Shown here: positions 45,640 to 55,840 of the stretch, in pieces | Numbering within the stretch: the first letter of the stretch is position 1 | Layout: each line of letters starts with the position of its first letter | NCBI GenBank assembly: GCA_949825045.1 | Contig: OX463822.1 | Location: 3,663,001-3,727,000, forward strand | Direction: 5' to 3' | From: Argyresthia goedartella | Lineage: Eukaryota; Arthropoda; Insecta; Lepidoptera; Argyresthiidae | DNA length: 64,000 nucleotides | Translations under genes and position numbers: made by a program | Notes under the pieces: model-generated | Seen by the model: the letters and a program-made list of their open reading frames with translations, nothing else | What the model was told of the DNA's origin: nothing | Database searches by the model: none

Positions 45640-45742
45640 ACGATATACTAAAGATGACAGGATCTCAATGGATATGGTTGGCGCTGTAATGAAGAGGCCT
45701 TTGCCCAGTAGTGGGTTTTTTTTATTTTTTTTTTTATTTACC
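45640..45742 (+). mobile_element. RTE 3' end relic
   Basis: TGAAGAGGCCTTTGCCCAG and TAGTGGG (45692-45718) form the well-known lepidopteran RTE 3' end. It is followed by a T-rich tract (45719-45742), possibly the tail of an opposite-strand insertion. Confidence 0.55.
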
Positions 45743-46029
45743 AAATTGAGAAAAACATCTTAATTATATACATTTACATCACATAAACCACGGAGGTTTG
45801 TGCGTGATGCTGGAATTCGTGCGAACAGGGTACAATCATTAATTATTAAATATTTTTTTACATTCTACATGGGTACATGGGCATTTCGTAATGTATCGTG
45901 CAGTTACGTTACATTACGAAATACCAAAGTTGTTTGTATTTATATAATAAGTTGTTTGTATTTGTGTATAATATATTAAAACAGTGAATAAGTTTATTTA
46001 TCCATCTATCCATCAAAAGTCAGAGACGA

Positions 46030-46185
46030 GTAACTTTGGGACCGGATCGAACAGATGGAATGGATGGTGTTGATGAGTGGTGTTGTTCCGAGGCTGCAGT
46101 AATAATGAAGAATTTTTTTAATTTGAATTTTAGTGTATTAGGGGTTGATGTGGGCTGAGCATGATGATGACGATGACGATAGAAA
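46030..46185 (+). mobile_element. Probable RTE-like tail with (GATGAT)n
   Basis: GGGCTGAGCATGATGATGAC followed by GATGACGAT (46153-46181) resembles RTE tails; the upstream part is too decayed to translate. Confidence 0.35.
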
Positions 46186-47042
46186 TATCATATCATCTTG
46201 GTGACGTATGTCACTCAATTAGGTCTGTTTTGTCTCATGCGTGTCAATAGGTTGAACGGTGAACAAAATGGAAGGCCTGATGGGAATACAATTGTGATTA
46301 TTTTTTTCCTTTACCAAGCCTAGAGGTAAGATTTCTTTTTAAATATTTTTATATTATCATTGATTTCCTATTTGTTTTTTCTTTATCTGTATCTTATATG
46401 ATTAAATCGTAAAGGGAGGGAATTTATCGAAATGGCCGAGCCATACGATTGTATTGTTAGTAGTATATATTACTTATAGTTTTATCGTATGCGCAGGTAT
46501 TTCCCCTCTCAACCATCACCTTTCCCACCCATCATGAAGAAATCTTTTGTTACAGATAAGCTCGTTTTTTTTAAAATTATTGTGTCTGTTTTGTTAAGTA
46601 CAATAAAGAAATTACGAAATCACACTCATTATTCAGAGCTCTCCACGTAAGTGATTTTTATGTTTATGTAAAAATATTAATTAACCTATGACATTGCTTT
46701 GGATAAAATTCGTGAGATTAAGACATAGCCCAGGGAACACAGACCTACAAATATAATCGATATATGTATTTTGGTCAAATGAAAGCAATTGATCTTGTAC
46801 AAAAAATCTCAAAGAAAGATGCAGGGATATAAGAAATTGTAAGGTGTCTATAATTCATTAATTAAGACTGAGCACTTACAAGATATTATCAAAAAACCTC
46901 AATCACCGTAACAAGTATTCCAAACTAGATAGATAGCAAGCCAATTATGGGCAACAAAACAGTTACAAGTTAAGATTCCTATACTGGTTGTAAACACGTG
47001 ACCCCCATTAAAAAATAAAGAAAAACAGCAGCTGAAAAATAG
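46186..47042. other. Unassigned
   Basis: AT-rich, nothing recognised. Confidence 0.4.
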
Positions 47043-47250
47043 ACGATGTTCGAGCCTATGCTACTGCGGTGGAGCCAGCTTGCCCCACGGTTCGAGACCG
47101 GTTGCGACAAGGTCGGGTTAGCGCAGCGCGCCGATCACTTCACTTCTTACCACCAACGTGTACGATACACCTGCGAACTGATAATTCGACTAAATATAAC
47201 TTCTTCACATATAAAAACAGTTCACTCTCATATATAGACCTCCCTGAGCC
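47043..47250 (+). repeat. BEL/Pao 3' terminal fragment, copy 1
   Basis: About 90% like 50258-50466 in the same orientation: GATGTTCGAGCCTATGCT, CGAGACCGGTTGCGACAAGG, CTCCCTGAGCCAA. Truncated on the left relative to copy 2, which is preceded by BEL/Pao pol. Confidence 0.6.
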
Positions 47251-47523
47251 AATATATGGTCCTCTCACCGGTAATCCTTGGAGGAGCTCATAGTGTGACG
47301 TCTGTTACGCAACCGTACGAGCCATTGGACCTTGGACCATCCGCAGACAAAAGAAAACGCTGCGTGGCATATGCCCTTTAAAGTTTAGTCACTAAAGGAT
47401 AAGGTCAAGGTCATCTGGAGAGTTCTTTCCAATCAGATATCCCTTCTATTTCCTATCCTCATCTTCGTTGATAAAATGTTGCCACAGTTTGGTATAGACG
47501 TTTGTCAGTCTTCAATATGACGT
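47251..47523. other. Unassigned
   Basis: Nothing recognised. Confidence 0.4.
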
Positions 47524-47640
47524 TAGTTCAAAGTCAAAGTCAAAGTCAAAGTACTTTATTACGGTAGATATTTACATATACTTAGCAAACGTAATTTTTT
47601 GTCTCTTCTCTACATTAGACCACTGAGTTCTCTTCTTAAG
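47524..47640 (-). mobile_element. LINE 3' end, (GACTT)n-tailed family, copy 2
   Basis: Plus-strand TTCAAAGTCAAAGTCAAAG tail, then TACTTTATTACGGTAGATAT as at 9958. Only about 117 bp of 3' UTR. Confidence 0.6.
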
Positions 47641-48867
47641 TGCGCCTATTACGTAATCATCACCTTTGTTCGCCGTGCATAGGCGGTAGTGAAATTTGAA
47701 AATGAATTGCGAATTTGGAAAAATGCCGCGATGAAAAAGATAGGTTGACCTGAGTTTATGAAAGAGGGCAGCTTTTTCTCGTAGTAATAGTATAAACTAT
47801 AGTATGCATCTCTTGAATAAAACTGATTAATATCGAGGGCCATGAATCACTCCCGTCGCTCAGGATTCTACGGTCACACTTGCTCGTGATTCATCTATGA
47901 CCCTCGCATAAAAATCCGTCCTTTATTCATTCACTAATTGCATAATATACTACTTCCGCCTTCTAACCTCAAAACAGAACCTTCGCCGCTTGATTTTGGT
48001 TTCTCTGGCGGGAAAATTCTATGATAAATGTACGATTTCGTCTCTCCTGTTCCGAAAGTTTAATTTTCAAGTGAAATGGTGTTGTTACTAGGTATTTCAT
48101 AACGTGATAACCTGTTACCGCAACAGGAACCCATTCAATTATAATATTATTGTGCTTGCTGATTTAGGTTGATGAACTCATTGTTAACAGCTGGCTTACG
48201 GACCTTTTGTCTACCTCATTCTAGACAGGTACTTTACTTAGTGTTTTTGATCTACTTTTAAACATAACTAACAAAGCATCGGTTGGTTCCCCTAACGTCA
48301 ATGTCACGCTCCTGTGTTGCCAGTACGGTGTGTTCAATTGTCAGTCAAGTACAAGTGTATTGTAAAAAACCGTTGCAAAAAGAAATGAAGAACATGGCGG
48401 CCATGCCAAATAAAAATTTTGCAATGCGAAGATAATAAAATAATTAAAATAATGTCTATCCATCCTGTTCATAATTTATATTGTAAATAAATTAATATAC
48501 CATAAACTTAAAAAAAATAAGTTGTATAGTAGTTTCATTAAATGGCATTATATCACACTGAAATTTATTTAGTTAAAAACAATATGGTTTAGTATATAAA
48601 TATCAGAGAAAAATTTCCAGAAAATAGTCGATCGTTGAAAGTGGCAACTGAACGAAGGAACCAAAAGCACCTATGATGAACCCCATTACAGCCGATTAAG
48701 TGCAATATGAGGCGAACGCCAATGTTCGTTCCACGTATCGCTATCTCTCCTGATATCTACAAATGCCCCTGACGCATGTGGGCGCACAGTGGGATGGATT
48801 TCGAAATAGCGGACTGCTTCTTTCAAGGGTCAGGACTACTAAAATAAGACACTCGTACCAATTCAAT
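47641..48867. other. Unassigned
   Basis: No recognisable gene or repeat in 1.2 kb. Confidence 0.4.
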
Positions 48868-49592
48868 TCAAAAAGCATGTTAAAGCGACTTCGTCGAAAA
48901 AGGGTTATTGCAATGTTCAAGATTACTTAAATGACGGGACTGTAAGGGGTTAATCTAGCTCAACACAGACCGTGCTGTTATAATTATATAATAAATTATA
49001 AATAATAATTTTGTAATTATTTTTGGCAACAAATATAATAATCACCAAAAAATTTTTTCCTATCCAAAATGGATAAATAAACACCAAAAGTTGCAAAAAA
49101 TATCAGGGCAAAATCCTGCGGTAGCTTAGGTGAAGGGTAAAAAGGGTGAGCGAAGCGAAGCCCCCTTTATCCTTCGTGTTAGGTTAAACATGTAAGAACA
49201 ACAAAAAATACTTAAAACATAAACTTAAGTACACAAAACATTAAAAAAAGTTTGGTGATCATTTATCCAAACACAATTTGGTGGACATTTATCCATTCTG
49301 GCAGTCATTTTAAATTTATTGGTAGTAAAATAGGTGCGTTTTTGGTAATCTTTTAAACATAAGCCATTATTTATTCCTGGTTATTAATAATCATTGTAAT
49401 ATGTGTATTAGTTAAGCACAACCAAGTTTAAAAAACCATCTTAAAATCAATCTATGGGAGTTTCTACGCCCTTCTTCTCCCACAGTGATCCTACATTGGA
49501 CCACTTGGATTGGAGAAGAGGCAAAAAATGACGTTTGCTAAGTATATGTAAATATCTACAGTAATGAAGAACTTTGACTTGACTTGACTTGA
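48868..49592 (+). mobile_element. LINE 3' end, (GACTT)n-tailed family, copy 3, interrupted
   Basis: The ORF2 tail (ending G-T-V-R-G and TAA at 48951-48953) is followed by the 3' UTR. It is split by the 340-bp element at 49025-49365, then continues to the tail ACTTTGACTTGACTTGACTT (about 49571-49590). Confidence 0.65.
49025..49365 (-). mobile_element. 340-bp non-autonomous element, copy B, inside the LINE 3' UTR
   Basis: Reverse orientation of 21784-22120, same ends (GGC ... GCC). Flanks ATTATTTT and ATTATTTA suggest a 7-8-bp duplication. Comparison with the LINE copy at 9958-10400 supports the insertion site. Confidence 0.7.
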
Positions 49593-49944
49593 AGTTTGCC
49601 AGGAGGTCACGTAGATGCTGTATTTCAACTCGGGCTTCTTGGAGGTCCGACTGTAATCCTACATTCTTTCCCCGACGCTCTTGCAGTAAAGAGATTCTTG
49701 TTTTTCTGTTTGGTTGCCGTTTACATGCAAATTTTTGTAGTTTTATTTAGTTCCAGTTTTCTTCGTGATTTTATTTCATTTAAAATACTTTAAAAACAAT
49801 CTGCAGTTTCTTTGCGTGCTTTGAGGGATAGTGCTTTGGTTGGCTTCTTCTTTTTTTTGTTAAAGAGAGGTAATGTGGCAAGATTCGTTGTTTTGTTTTT
49901 CTATACACATATCAGTCAACCTCAAGTTTGCCTCATTGAGTTGG

Positions 49945-50258
49945 TATGGGAGGAATTTACTGCGGTCACAAGCAGAGGCAAGGTCAGTACGCAGGGTGTC
50001 AAACTGTTATACATCTTAGGACAAGTGGTTATCGTCAAAGGGAGAGCTGGACGTGGGAACGCTGGTGCTGGTCAAGGACAGGACGCAGCCTCCCCAACTA
50101 TGGCTGCTCGGGCGCGTCATCAATACCTTCCTCGGCAGCGAGACGGCGACGCGCGCGTTTTTATGCTGAAGACGAAGAAGGGCGCCATCAAACGGGCCTG
50201 CCTATGCTATCTTGCCCCTCTACCGATGTCTTGGAGATCGAGGACTTCAAGGCCGTGA
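49945..50258 (+). pseudogene. BEL/Pao pol C-terminal remnant
   Basis: Across two frames one reads G-T-L-V-L-V-K-D, P-P-Q-L-W-L-L-G-R-V-I, then T-K-K-G-A-I-K-R-A and L-A-P-L-P. This is the signature of the conserved domain after the integrase in BEL/Pao retrotransposons. At least one frameshift near 50140. No LTR pair was found. Confidence 0.55.
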
Positions 50259-50466
50259 GGATGTTCGAGCCTATGCTTTTGCGGTGGGCCAGCTTGCCCC
50301 ACGGCTCGAGACCGGTTGCGACAAGGTCGGGTTAGCGCAGCGCGCCGATCACTGCACTTCTTACCACCAACGTGTTCGATACATCTGCGAAGTGATAACT
50401 CAACTAAATATAACTTATTCACATATAAAAACAGTCCTCTCTCTTTTTTAAAACTCCCTGAGCCAA
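50258..50466 (+). repeat. BEL/Pao 3' terminal fragment, copy 2
   Basis: Directly continues the BEL/Pao pol remnant; partner of 47043-47250. Likely pol end plus 3' non-coding or LTR start. Confidence 0.6.
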
Positions 50467-51840
50467 CAGGCGTTTTGTGTCGTTACTAAACCTTTTTGAT
50501 GTTGTAATCATATTCATATTGCAACAAAAGACGGGAGGGGGGGGGGGGAAAGTAAAAGTGGAGCTGGAGAATTAAAACTCAAATTAAGTGAAAGTTTGAG
50601 ACGTTCTGTGGAAAACTCTTGAATTAAATGCACGTTCACTTCGATAATAATATATTAATTCCTATAGATTATGTATACCAATTGGCCTTTTATTGCTTGA
50701 AGAACAAACAAGTTGGAGGGGGGCGGGGCCCCCCATTTAAAGATAAATATAGAAAACACAATATAGAGGCTCCGCCCCTAATAAAAGAGAAGAAAAAGTG
50801 AAGTTGGAAAAATGTACGAATTGGCGCTGTTGATTCTTTCTAATGTTGAAATCTTTCTTTTTGAAATCGAAGACAAAGGTTCACGCTCACTCGCTAGGTA
50901 ACAACGCTCTCTATCTCGCTCCCACGTACACGCAATACGTCGTCTGCAGCTACGGAAACGCACCTTAAAATAAGGAAAACAATGCAGGGTAATTTTTTAC
51001 CCTAGCTAATTTTTAACGTGATATTATTGCAGGAGTACTATCAATTTAAGAAATAAAAATGTTTTATTTACATTTTTCGCCAACATGTCCTAGCACAAAC
51101 TGATGTTATGCTAACTTAATCGTTTGTACACCGCGCAAATCCCTTATTATTATTATTCTTGATCGGTCGCGGCGCGCTGCGCATTGCGCGCCTTTAGCCG
51201 CGCCAAGAAATTTAGGATTTATAAAGTGGCGTAAAAAAGACGTTATTTTTTACCTTTTTTTATTGCTTGCCATAAATTATATTTAATTTTGGCTAGGGCC
51301 TAAAAATAACCCTACGGTAATTTAGGGTTTTTCTGTTGGTTTACTATTTCACATAATGACGCCTCTATAGACGTGGACCGCGGGTAAAAGCAAGTTTTTG
51401 ATTAAGAAATCACTCAAAATATTTTATTTTGTCTATTGCCTCTATTTTATTTTCCATTCGTATTCTCCTGGAGGAAGCTCTCCGTCACATCCTATTTAAA
51501 AGCTCCCCGCGCGTCCGCTGTCAACTCTGCATAATAAATCCAGAAAACAACACTGCGAGGAGCTTACGAACACAATGGCGTGGTAGTGAAAGACGATAAG
51601 TATGTCAGCGGTAAAAAAGCTCTTTTACAGAGTTTCCGTTGCTTTTTTTTTTATCTGTTTAATCAATCCCAAAAACTTTCATATGTATTTATATCTCCAC
51701 TAAATATCTATATTTACGTGGTACAAGTTTGACATTTACACATTTTACCTATTTCTACTATCTTCCGCGTAAATTATACTATTTTCACTTTTTCCTAAAA
51801 TAAAGTTTCCAGTGATTTTTTTATGAATTCACTCTGTGTG
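50467..51840. other. Unassigned; homopolymer and GC patches
   Basis: Contains a G-run (50531-50548), a GC-rich palindromic patch GGGGCGGGGCCCCCC (50719-50733) and a GCGC-rich patch (51169-51205). No gene. Confidence 0.45.
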
Positions 51841-51841
51841 A

Positions 51842-51911
51842 CAGCCTTTGTAGCGCAGCGGTTGTGGATTTGCCTACCATGCGAGAGGGTTCGATCCCCG
51901 GCTGGGGATAA
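51842..51911 (+). mobile_element. tRNA-derived SINE head
   Basis: A box TAGCGCAGCGG (51851-51861) and B box GGTTCGATCCC (51888-51898) at correct spacing; followed by an A-run and a GT-rich body to about 52075. Arms do not fold as a standard tRNA, so a SINE rather than a gene. Confidence 0.6.
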
Positions 51912-52134
51912 AAAAAAAAAAACAGGTCTTGGATGTTTATATGTGTGTGACGTCGCTGTTTCTGGTTCCCACGACAAAGGGTATCCTATTGTGGGGCCAG
52001 AAGCAATATTTGTGCCTGTATGTAAATGTTTAAATGTTTATGTGCATACGAGAATAGGTCTTAATCGTAGTTAATGCGGTTGAGCGTAAAAACGCGTGCG
52101 TGAGCGGTGCCTTCTGGGCCCCGATGCTTGTAAC

Positions 52135-52238
52135 CACAAGCCTCACACACGCCTATCGCAGGCTCGGAAGTCACGTTTCATCGAGTCGGGAGAGAGAGAG
52201 ATAGCGCGAGCCTGCGATAGGCTTGTGTGAGGCTTGTG
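52135..52238. repeat. 31-bp inverted repeat next to the LTR element
   Basis: 52135-52165 and 52208-52238 are reverse complements with one mismatch (CACAAGCCTCACACA core), 42-base loop; weaker pairing extends outward. Possibly a small MITE or a structured RNA; no TSD found. Confidence 0.65.
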
Positions 52239-52343
52239 CTTAGTAGCAAAGAGGGCCTGGTCTGGAGCAGGTTATAGCGCGCGCTCGGCAGCGCCAGCAA
52301 TGGTGGTAGCCGTCTGCGCTGGGCGTACTCGTCAGGGACACAC

Positions 52344-54546
52344 TGTAATGGTACACGAGAGTCGGTACATTAGATACTTCATTCTGCGTGATAGAGGGCT
52401 AGCCCAACGCCGCGCTGTTTTGAATACGAGAATCGGTTCAGATAACGTTTGGGGGTTTTGCATAGCTTACTGGCAAAGTTTGGAAAAAAAAAAGACGCGT
52501 GGGTTCATTCGTGGAATTTCAGTTCAGGTCAGTTTTTTTTGTCGCATTCCTGCGAGATGTGTAGAGATGAGAGCCGATTTGGCTGCGCGTTGAATAAAAT
52601 TATGAATAACTAAATAATGAAAGGTTATTACGGAACGGAGAAAGCTATTATGTAGATTGCAAATATACAATTGCGATTGAGGTATGAGATGGAGGGTTTG
52701 ACACCTCTATTTTGAATATCATTCTAGAGGTCTTTTGCTACGCGCACCTAGTGGTCGGGAAATGCTTAATTAATCGCAACAAGCTTTTATTGGTCAGCGA
52801 TCAACAGATTCTGTGTATCGGCAGTACCAAATGATTTGAGTGATAACCTACGGTTGATCATGGTGAATATGCGTACACACAATTTGTAGAACGGCGGATC
52901 TGCATGGCATGGTTGAAATTGGACCCTGTGTAGTTAGTGATAAGAAGCTTCGCTTGGGCAGAGCGTATTTGCAAAGGACGCATGTGGGGCATATAAATAC
53001 CAGAGCGTGGGAGGGGAATTCATTCAGTCTCTGCGTCTAGCCGCTGTGACAGTCGTCTTCACGAGTTCTAAACAGTTTTGGCTGCCGTGTTACGCGTCAG
53101 AACTATACGAATTGGTGATTGCGAAGTTTCAGTGGGTTTTCGTGAGTGTCTGAAGCGCCGAGATATACCTCGGTTCCTACCTTTATATCAACCTACCCCT
53201 AATTCCAAAACTATCCTTGGGTCGTTAGGAAAGAACTTGTAAGTCAATTATTCTGAGTCTGAGTCTGGGCTTGGAGCGACCCTAAATTCCTTTTTCCTTC
53301 ACCATAGGGTTCCTGGATTGGCTCTTAGGATATTCGCGGGCTAATCCTCTCCTCATTCCTTTAGAGTAGCGAGTTTTGTAATTCCCACACACACAGTCGT
53401 TAAACATTCAAGCACATTCAAATCAAACTCAACCATTTTCGAGTGGTGTCGATAATGGACGTGGTATAACACTAGGTTTTTAGACTAGGCTAGACAGGAG
53501 TTTAGTTGCGGCTAAACCTAGGTTGTCAGGGCATAGGGAGACTGTTTGATCGATGAGGTTCCGCGGATGGAAATAACAAATTCAGAACAAAGTTAAACCG
53601 GTGTCAACACAGTTAACATGTACTGTTGATATTTTGACATTTGAGTGTTGTCGGGGACGCGCGAAGAGATCAATTTACAGTCTAAAGTTCATTGTTTAGG
53701 TCCGGGTAGGTGTTTTGCATTGCCTTGGGTCAGATTGGATTCAAGTTGCATTTTTAAATTAAATGTAAATTTCGGTGGATATCTAATGTGTAAGTTGAGT
53801 CGGTATATATGATTTGGCTCAGCCCAGGACGTGCTGCGGCTAGTGGAATTCATAGTTCGGTATTTATCGAATTATGCACTTCGCTATGGTGTGGGTTAGA
53901 TATCCTAAAACAATAATGCTTGCGTTTCGATAACATCCAGCTCAAATTGCGCAGAGTTGAAGGTTTCAAAACGTTACGGACCTTTTGAGGTAACCGCTAG
54001 TTCAGAACCCATTTCGGAACTCAAATCGCAATTGTGTAAACCGGTCTTTTCGGATCGTTATTGCCGTGAACAAAATATATAATTGGAACCACCACAAGCC
54101 GCTACGAGCGAGCACATGAAATATAATTGAGTACTCACGTCGTAAAACTACGACGGATATCTATACTATAACTGTGATCGATCACTAAAACTAAAACTAA
54201 AACAAAAGATGTTCCAAAGCGCTCATATATACAAAAACCAGATGGTGCCATCACATAAAATATAACAACGATCGTTTTAGCGCAATACACCGCTGACTGA
54301 TGCGAATTACCGGCTCGCGGACATATATGCTTTCTCTGTCTAACTTGAAACTGTAACTTTCCGAACCAAGCTTCGTTCGACTATTGTACGCCTAACAGAT
54401 TTCTCGATGAACGAGAAATTCAGACTTATCATTCTTACTTACAAATCTTACAGCTGAATCGGGTCCTCTCATTTTGGGATAGATAGAATAGACGATCATA
54501 GCTACTGTTAGCGGCGGCTACGACCTCTTGCCCTGGGGCCGCGACA
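52344..54546 (+). repeat. LTR 1, 2203 bp
   Basis: Starts TGTAATGG, ends GCGACA, so TGT ... ACA. Identical as far as I can read to 59664-61866 (offset exactly 7320). Long for a Ty3/Gypsy LTR. U3 would be 52344-53025 if transcription starts at the initiator at 53024-53029. Confidence 0.9.
52992..53029 (+). promoter_or_regulatory. LTR core promoter: TATA box and initiator
   Basis: TATAAATA (52992-52999) and the arthropod initiator TCAGTC (53024-53029) with the A at 53026, 34 nt from the start of the TATA box. Repeated at 60312-60349 in LTR 2. No AATAAA was found between the proposed start and the LTR end, so the poly(A) signal is not evident. Confidence 0.6.
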
Positions 54547-54552
54547 GATTTT

Positions 54553-54570
54553 TGGTGCCGAGACGGAAGG
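54553..54570 (+). promoter_or_regulatory. Primer binding site
   Basis: TGGTGCCGAGACGGAAGG, 6 nt after the LTR. The first 12 nt match complements of tRNA-Phe or tRNA-His 3' ends at 11 positions each; I cannot decide between them. Confidence 0.6.
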
Positions 54571-54760
54571 ATATCCTAGATAGTCTGATACCTAGATATT
54601 CCTAGATATTCTAAAAGAATCAAGGTCTAACGCGTTACTTTTAAAAATAACACAACGTAGAAACGATTTTAAACAGTTCAGTTTGTAAATAAGAAATAAG
54701 CAAAAAAGGGGCATTGTTTTCACAATTCTTTGTACGAGCTACGGCGGTTTAATAGGAATA

Positions 54761-55816
54761 ATGGCCGGCCGGCCTAGGAAAAACGGTAGTCGGGTAGCAC
54801 AAAATTCACTTTCACACACAAGTGAAATGGCGTCAGGGCAGGTGACGCAATTGTTATCTGAAATAGTGAAAAGATTAGACAGTTTGGAAAGGGGTTCCAG
54901 CACGAGCAATACTAGTAGGACTTCGGACAGACAGACTGACAGACAGGAACTAGAGACGTTTGAACAATCGGTAGAAAAACGTCAATCGTGCATTGTGAAA
55001 ATGACACAGAAGTTGCCGACATTCGATGGGCGGAATTCGGAGAATCCGATGATTTTCTTAAGAGATTTAAAGGCTTATATTAAAGTCTCGGGAGATACTT
55101 CTAGGGCTTTGATATGGGCAACGGATAGTTTGGTAGGAATTGCGAAAGTTCGAATGAGCATATACAGAGACTCATGGCGAACCTATTCGGATTTTGAAAA
55201 AGATTTCAGAGAGGTATTCTGGGGTGATAATGAACAGGAATTAATTAAGCAAAGATTCCTAACTGCGAAGTTTGATTCTAAGAAAGGTCAAAGTATGGAA
55301 GAATTCTTTGCCTCTCAATTGAATAGCATATATGAGCTTACGATACCGTTTACTGATACGGAGAAAATCAACACGATTTTCAGACAGTTGCCGCGTGATA
55401 TTCAAGTAGCGTTTTTTGCTAGAAAGGAGACTATGACCATACGGGATGCGGTCGAATTCCTTCGGCATTTAGAACGGAATGTCGATGGGGAATTAAGTGC
55501 AATACATGGTTCTGAGACAATGAATACTAATAACGTGAGGCGGGATAGCTATATGCGTGGGCAATATCGAGCTATGCGGGTAAATACGTTACGTTATAAC
55601 GCGATAAGTCGTAGTAATAATTATAACGCGGTAACGAAGGGGCGAAACGAATTTGGGACGCGTGGTCGCGGTTATTTTCGCGGTAGAGGCAGGCAGCCTA
55701 GGCCTAGCTTCAAGGCAATAAAGTTTCAGAGGGGCAATGATAGTTCAGGAGATACAGAGGCAGGGCAAAGTTCAAGTGACAGGAATAATGCGATAAGTCA
55801 GAATTCAAAAAACTAG
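54761..55816 (+). CDS. gag: Gag capsid protein (unit 1)
   Basis: 351 aa, ATG at 54761, TAG at 55814-55816. Residues about 15-45 look helical. Residues about 90-250 form a retrotransposon Gag domain (F-D-G-R, F-L-R-D-L-K-A-Y-I, a W-x-x-Y-x-x-F block, and Q-L-P-R-D-I-Q near residue 205). The C-terminal quarter is basic with an R-G box (R-G-R-G-Y-F-R-G-R-G-R, about residues 305-315). There is no CCHC zinc knuckle, so RNA binding probably uses the R-G box; that is inference. Gag assembles the virus-like particle. Pol follows in the -1 frame through the heptamer at the gag end. Confidence 0.88.
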   Translation: MAGRPRKNGSRVAQNSLSHTSEMASGQVTQLLSEIVKRLDSLERGSSTSNTSRTSDRQTDRQELETFEQSVEKRQSCIVKMTQKLPTFDGRNSENPMIFLRDLKAYIKVSGDTSRALIWATDSLVGIAKVRMSIYRDSWRTYSDFEKDFREVFWGDNEQELIKQRFLTAKFDSKKGQSMEEFFASQLNSIYELTIPFTDTEKINTIFRQLPRDIQVAFFARKETMTIRDAVEFLRHLERNVDGELSAIHGSETMNTNNVRRDSYMRGQYRAMRVNTLRYNAISRSNNYNAVTKGRNEFGTRGRGYFRGRGRQPRPSFKAIKFQRGNDSSGDTEAGQSSSDRNNAISQNSKN

Positions 55817-55840
55817 TGGACTCGCGCGGGTCGTTCGCGC
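55807..55840 (+). promoter_or_regulatory. -1 programmed ribosomal frameshift site
   Basis: A-AAA-AAC (55807-55813) lies in the gag frame exactly as X-XXY-YYZ, followed at once by the gag TAG. Pol is in the -1 frame, open from 55789. A hairpin with a 5-bp all-GC stem (GCGCG 55824-55828, CGCGC 55836-55840) starts 10 nt downstream. This would yield a Gag-Pol fusion from a minority of ribosomes. Confidence 0.8.

Noticed and set aside
50531..50548. G-run as a G-quadruplex regulatory element
   Set aside because: A plain homopolymer without spaced G-tracts or a nearby gene; more likely a simple repeat.
52348..52593. Short plus-strand ORF, repeated exactly at 59668-59913
   Set aside because: It lies entirely in the U3 part of the LTR, upstream of the promoter motifs, with no recognisable domain; its repetition only reflects the LTR duplication.
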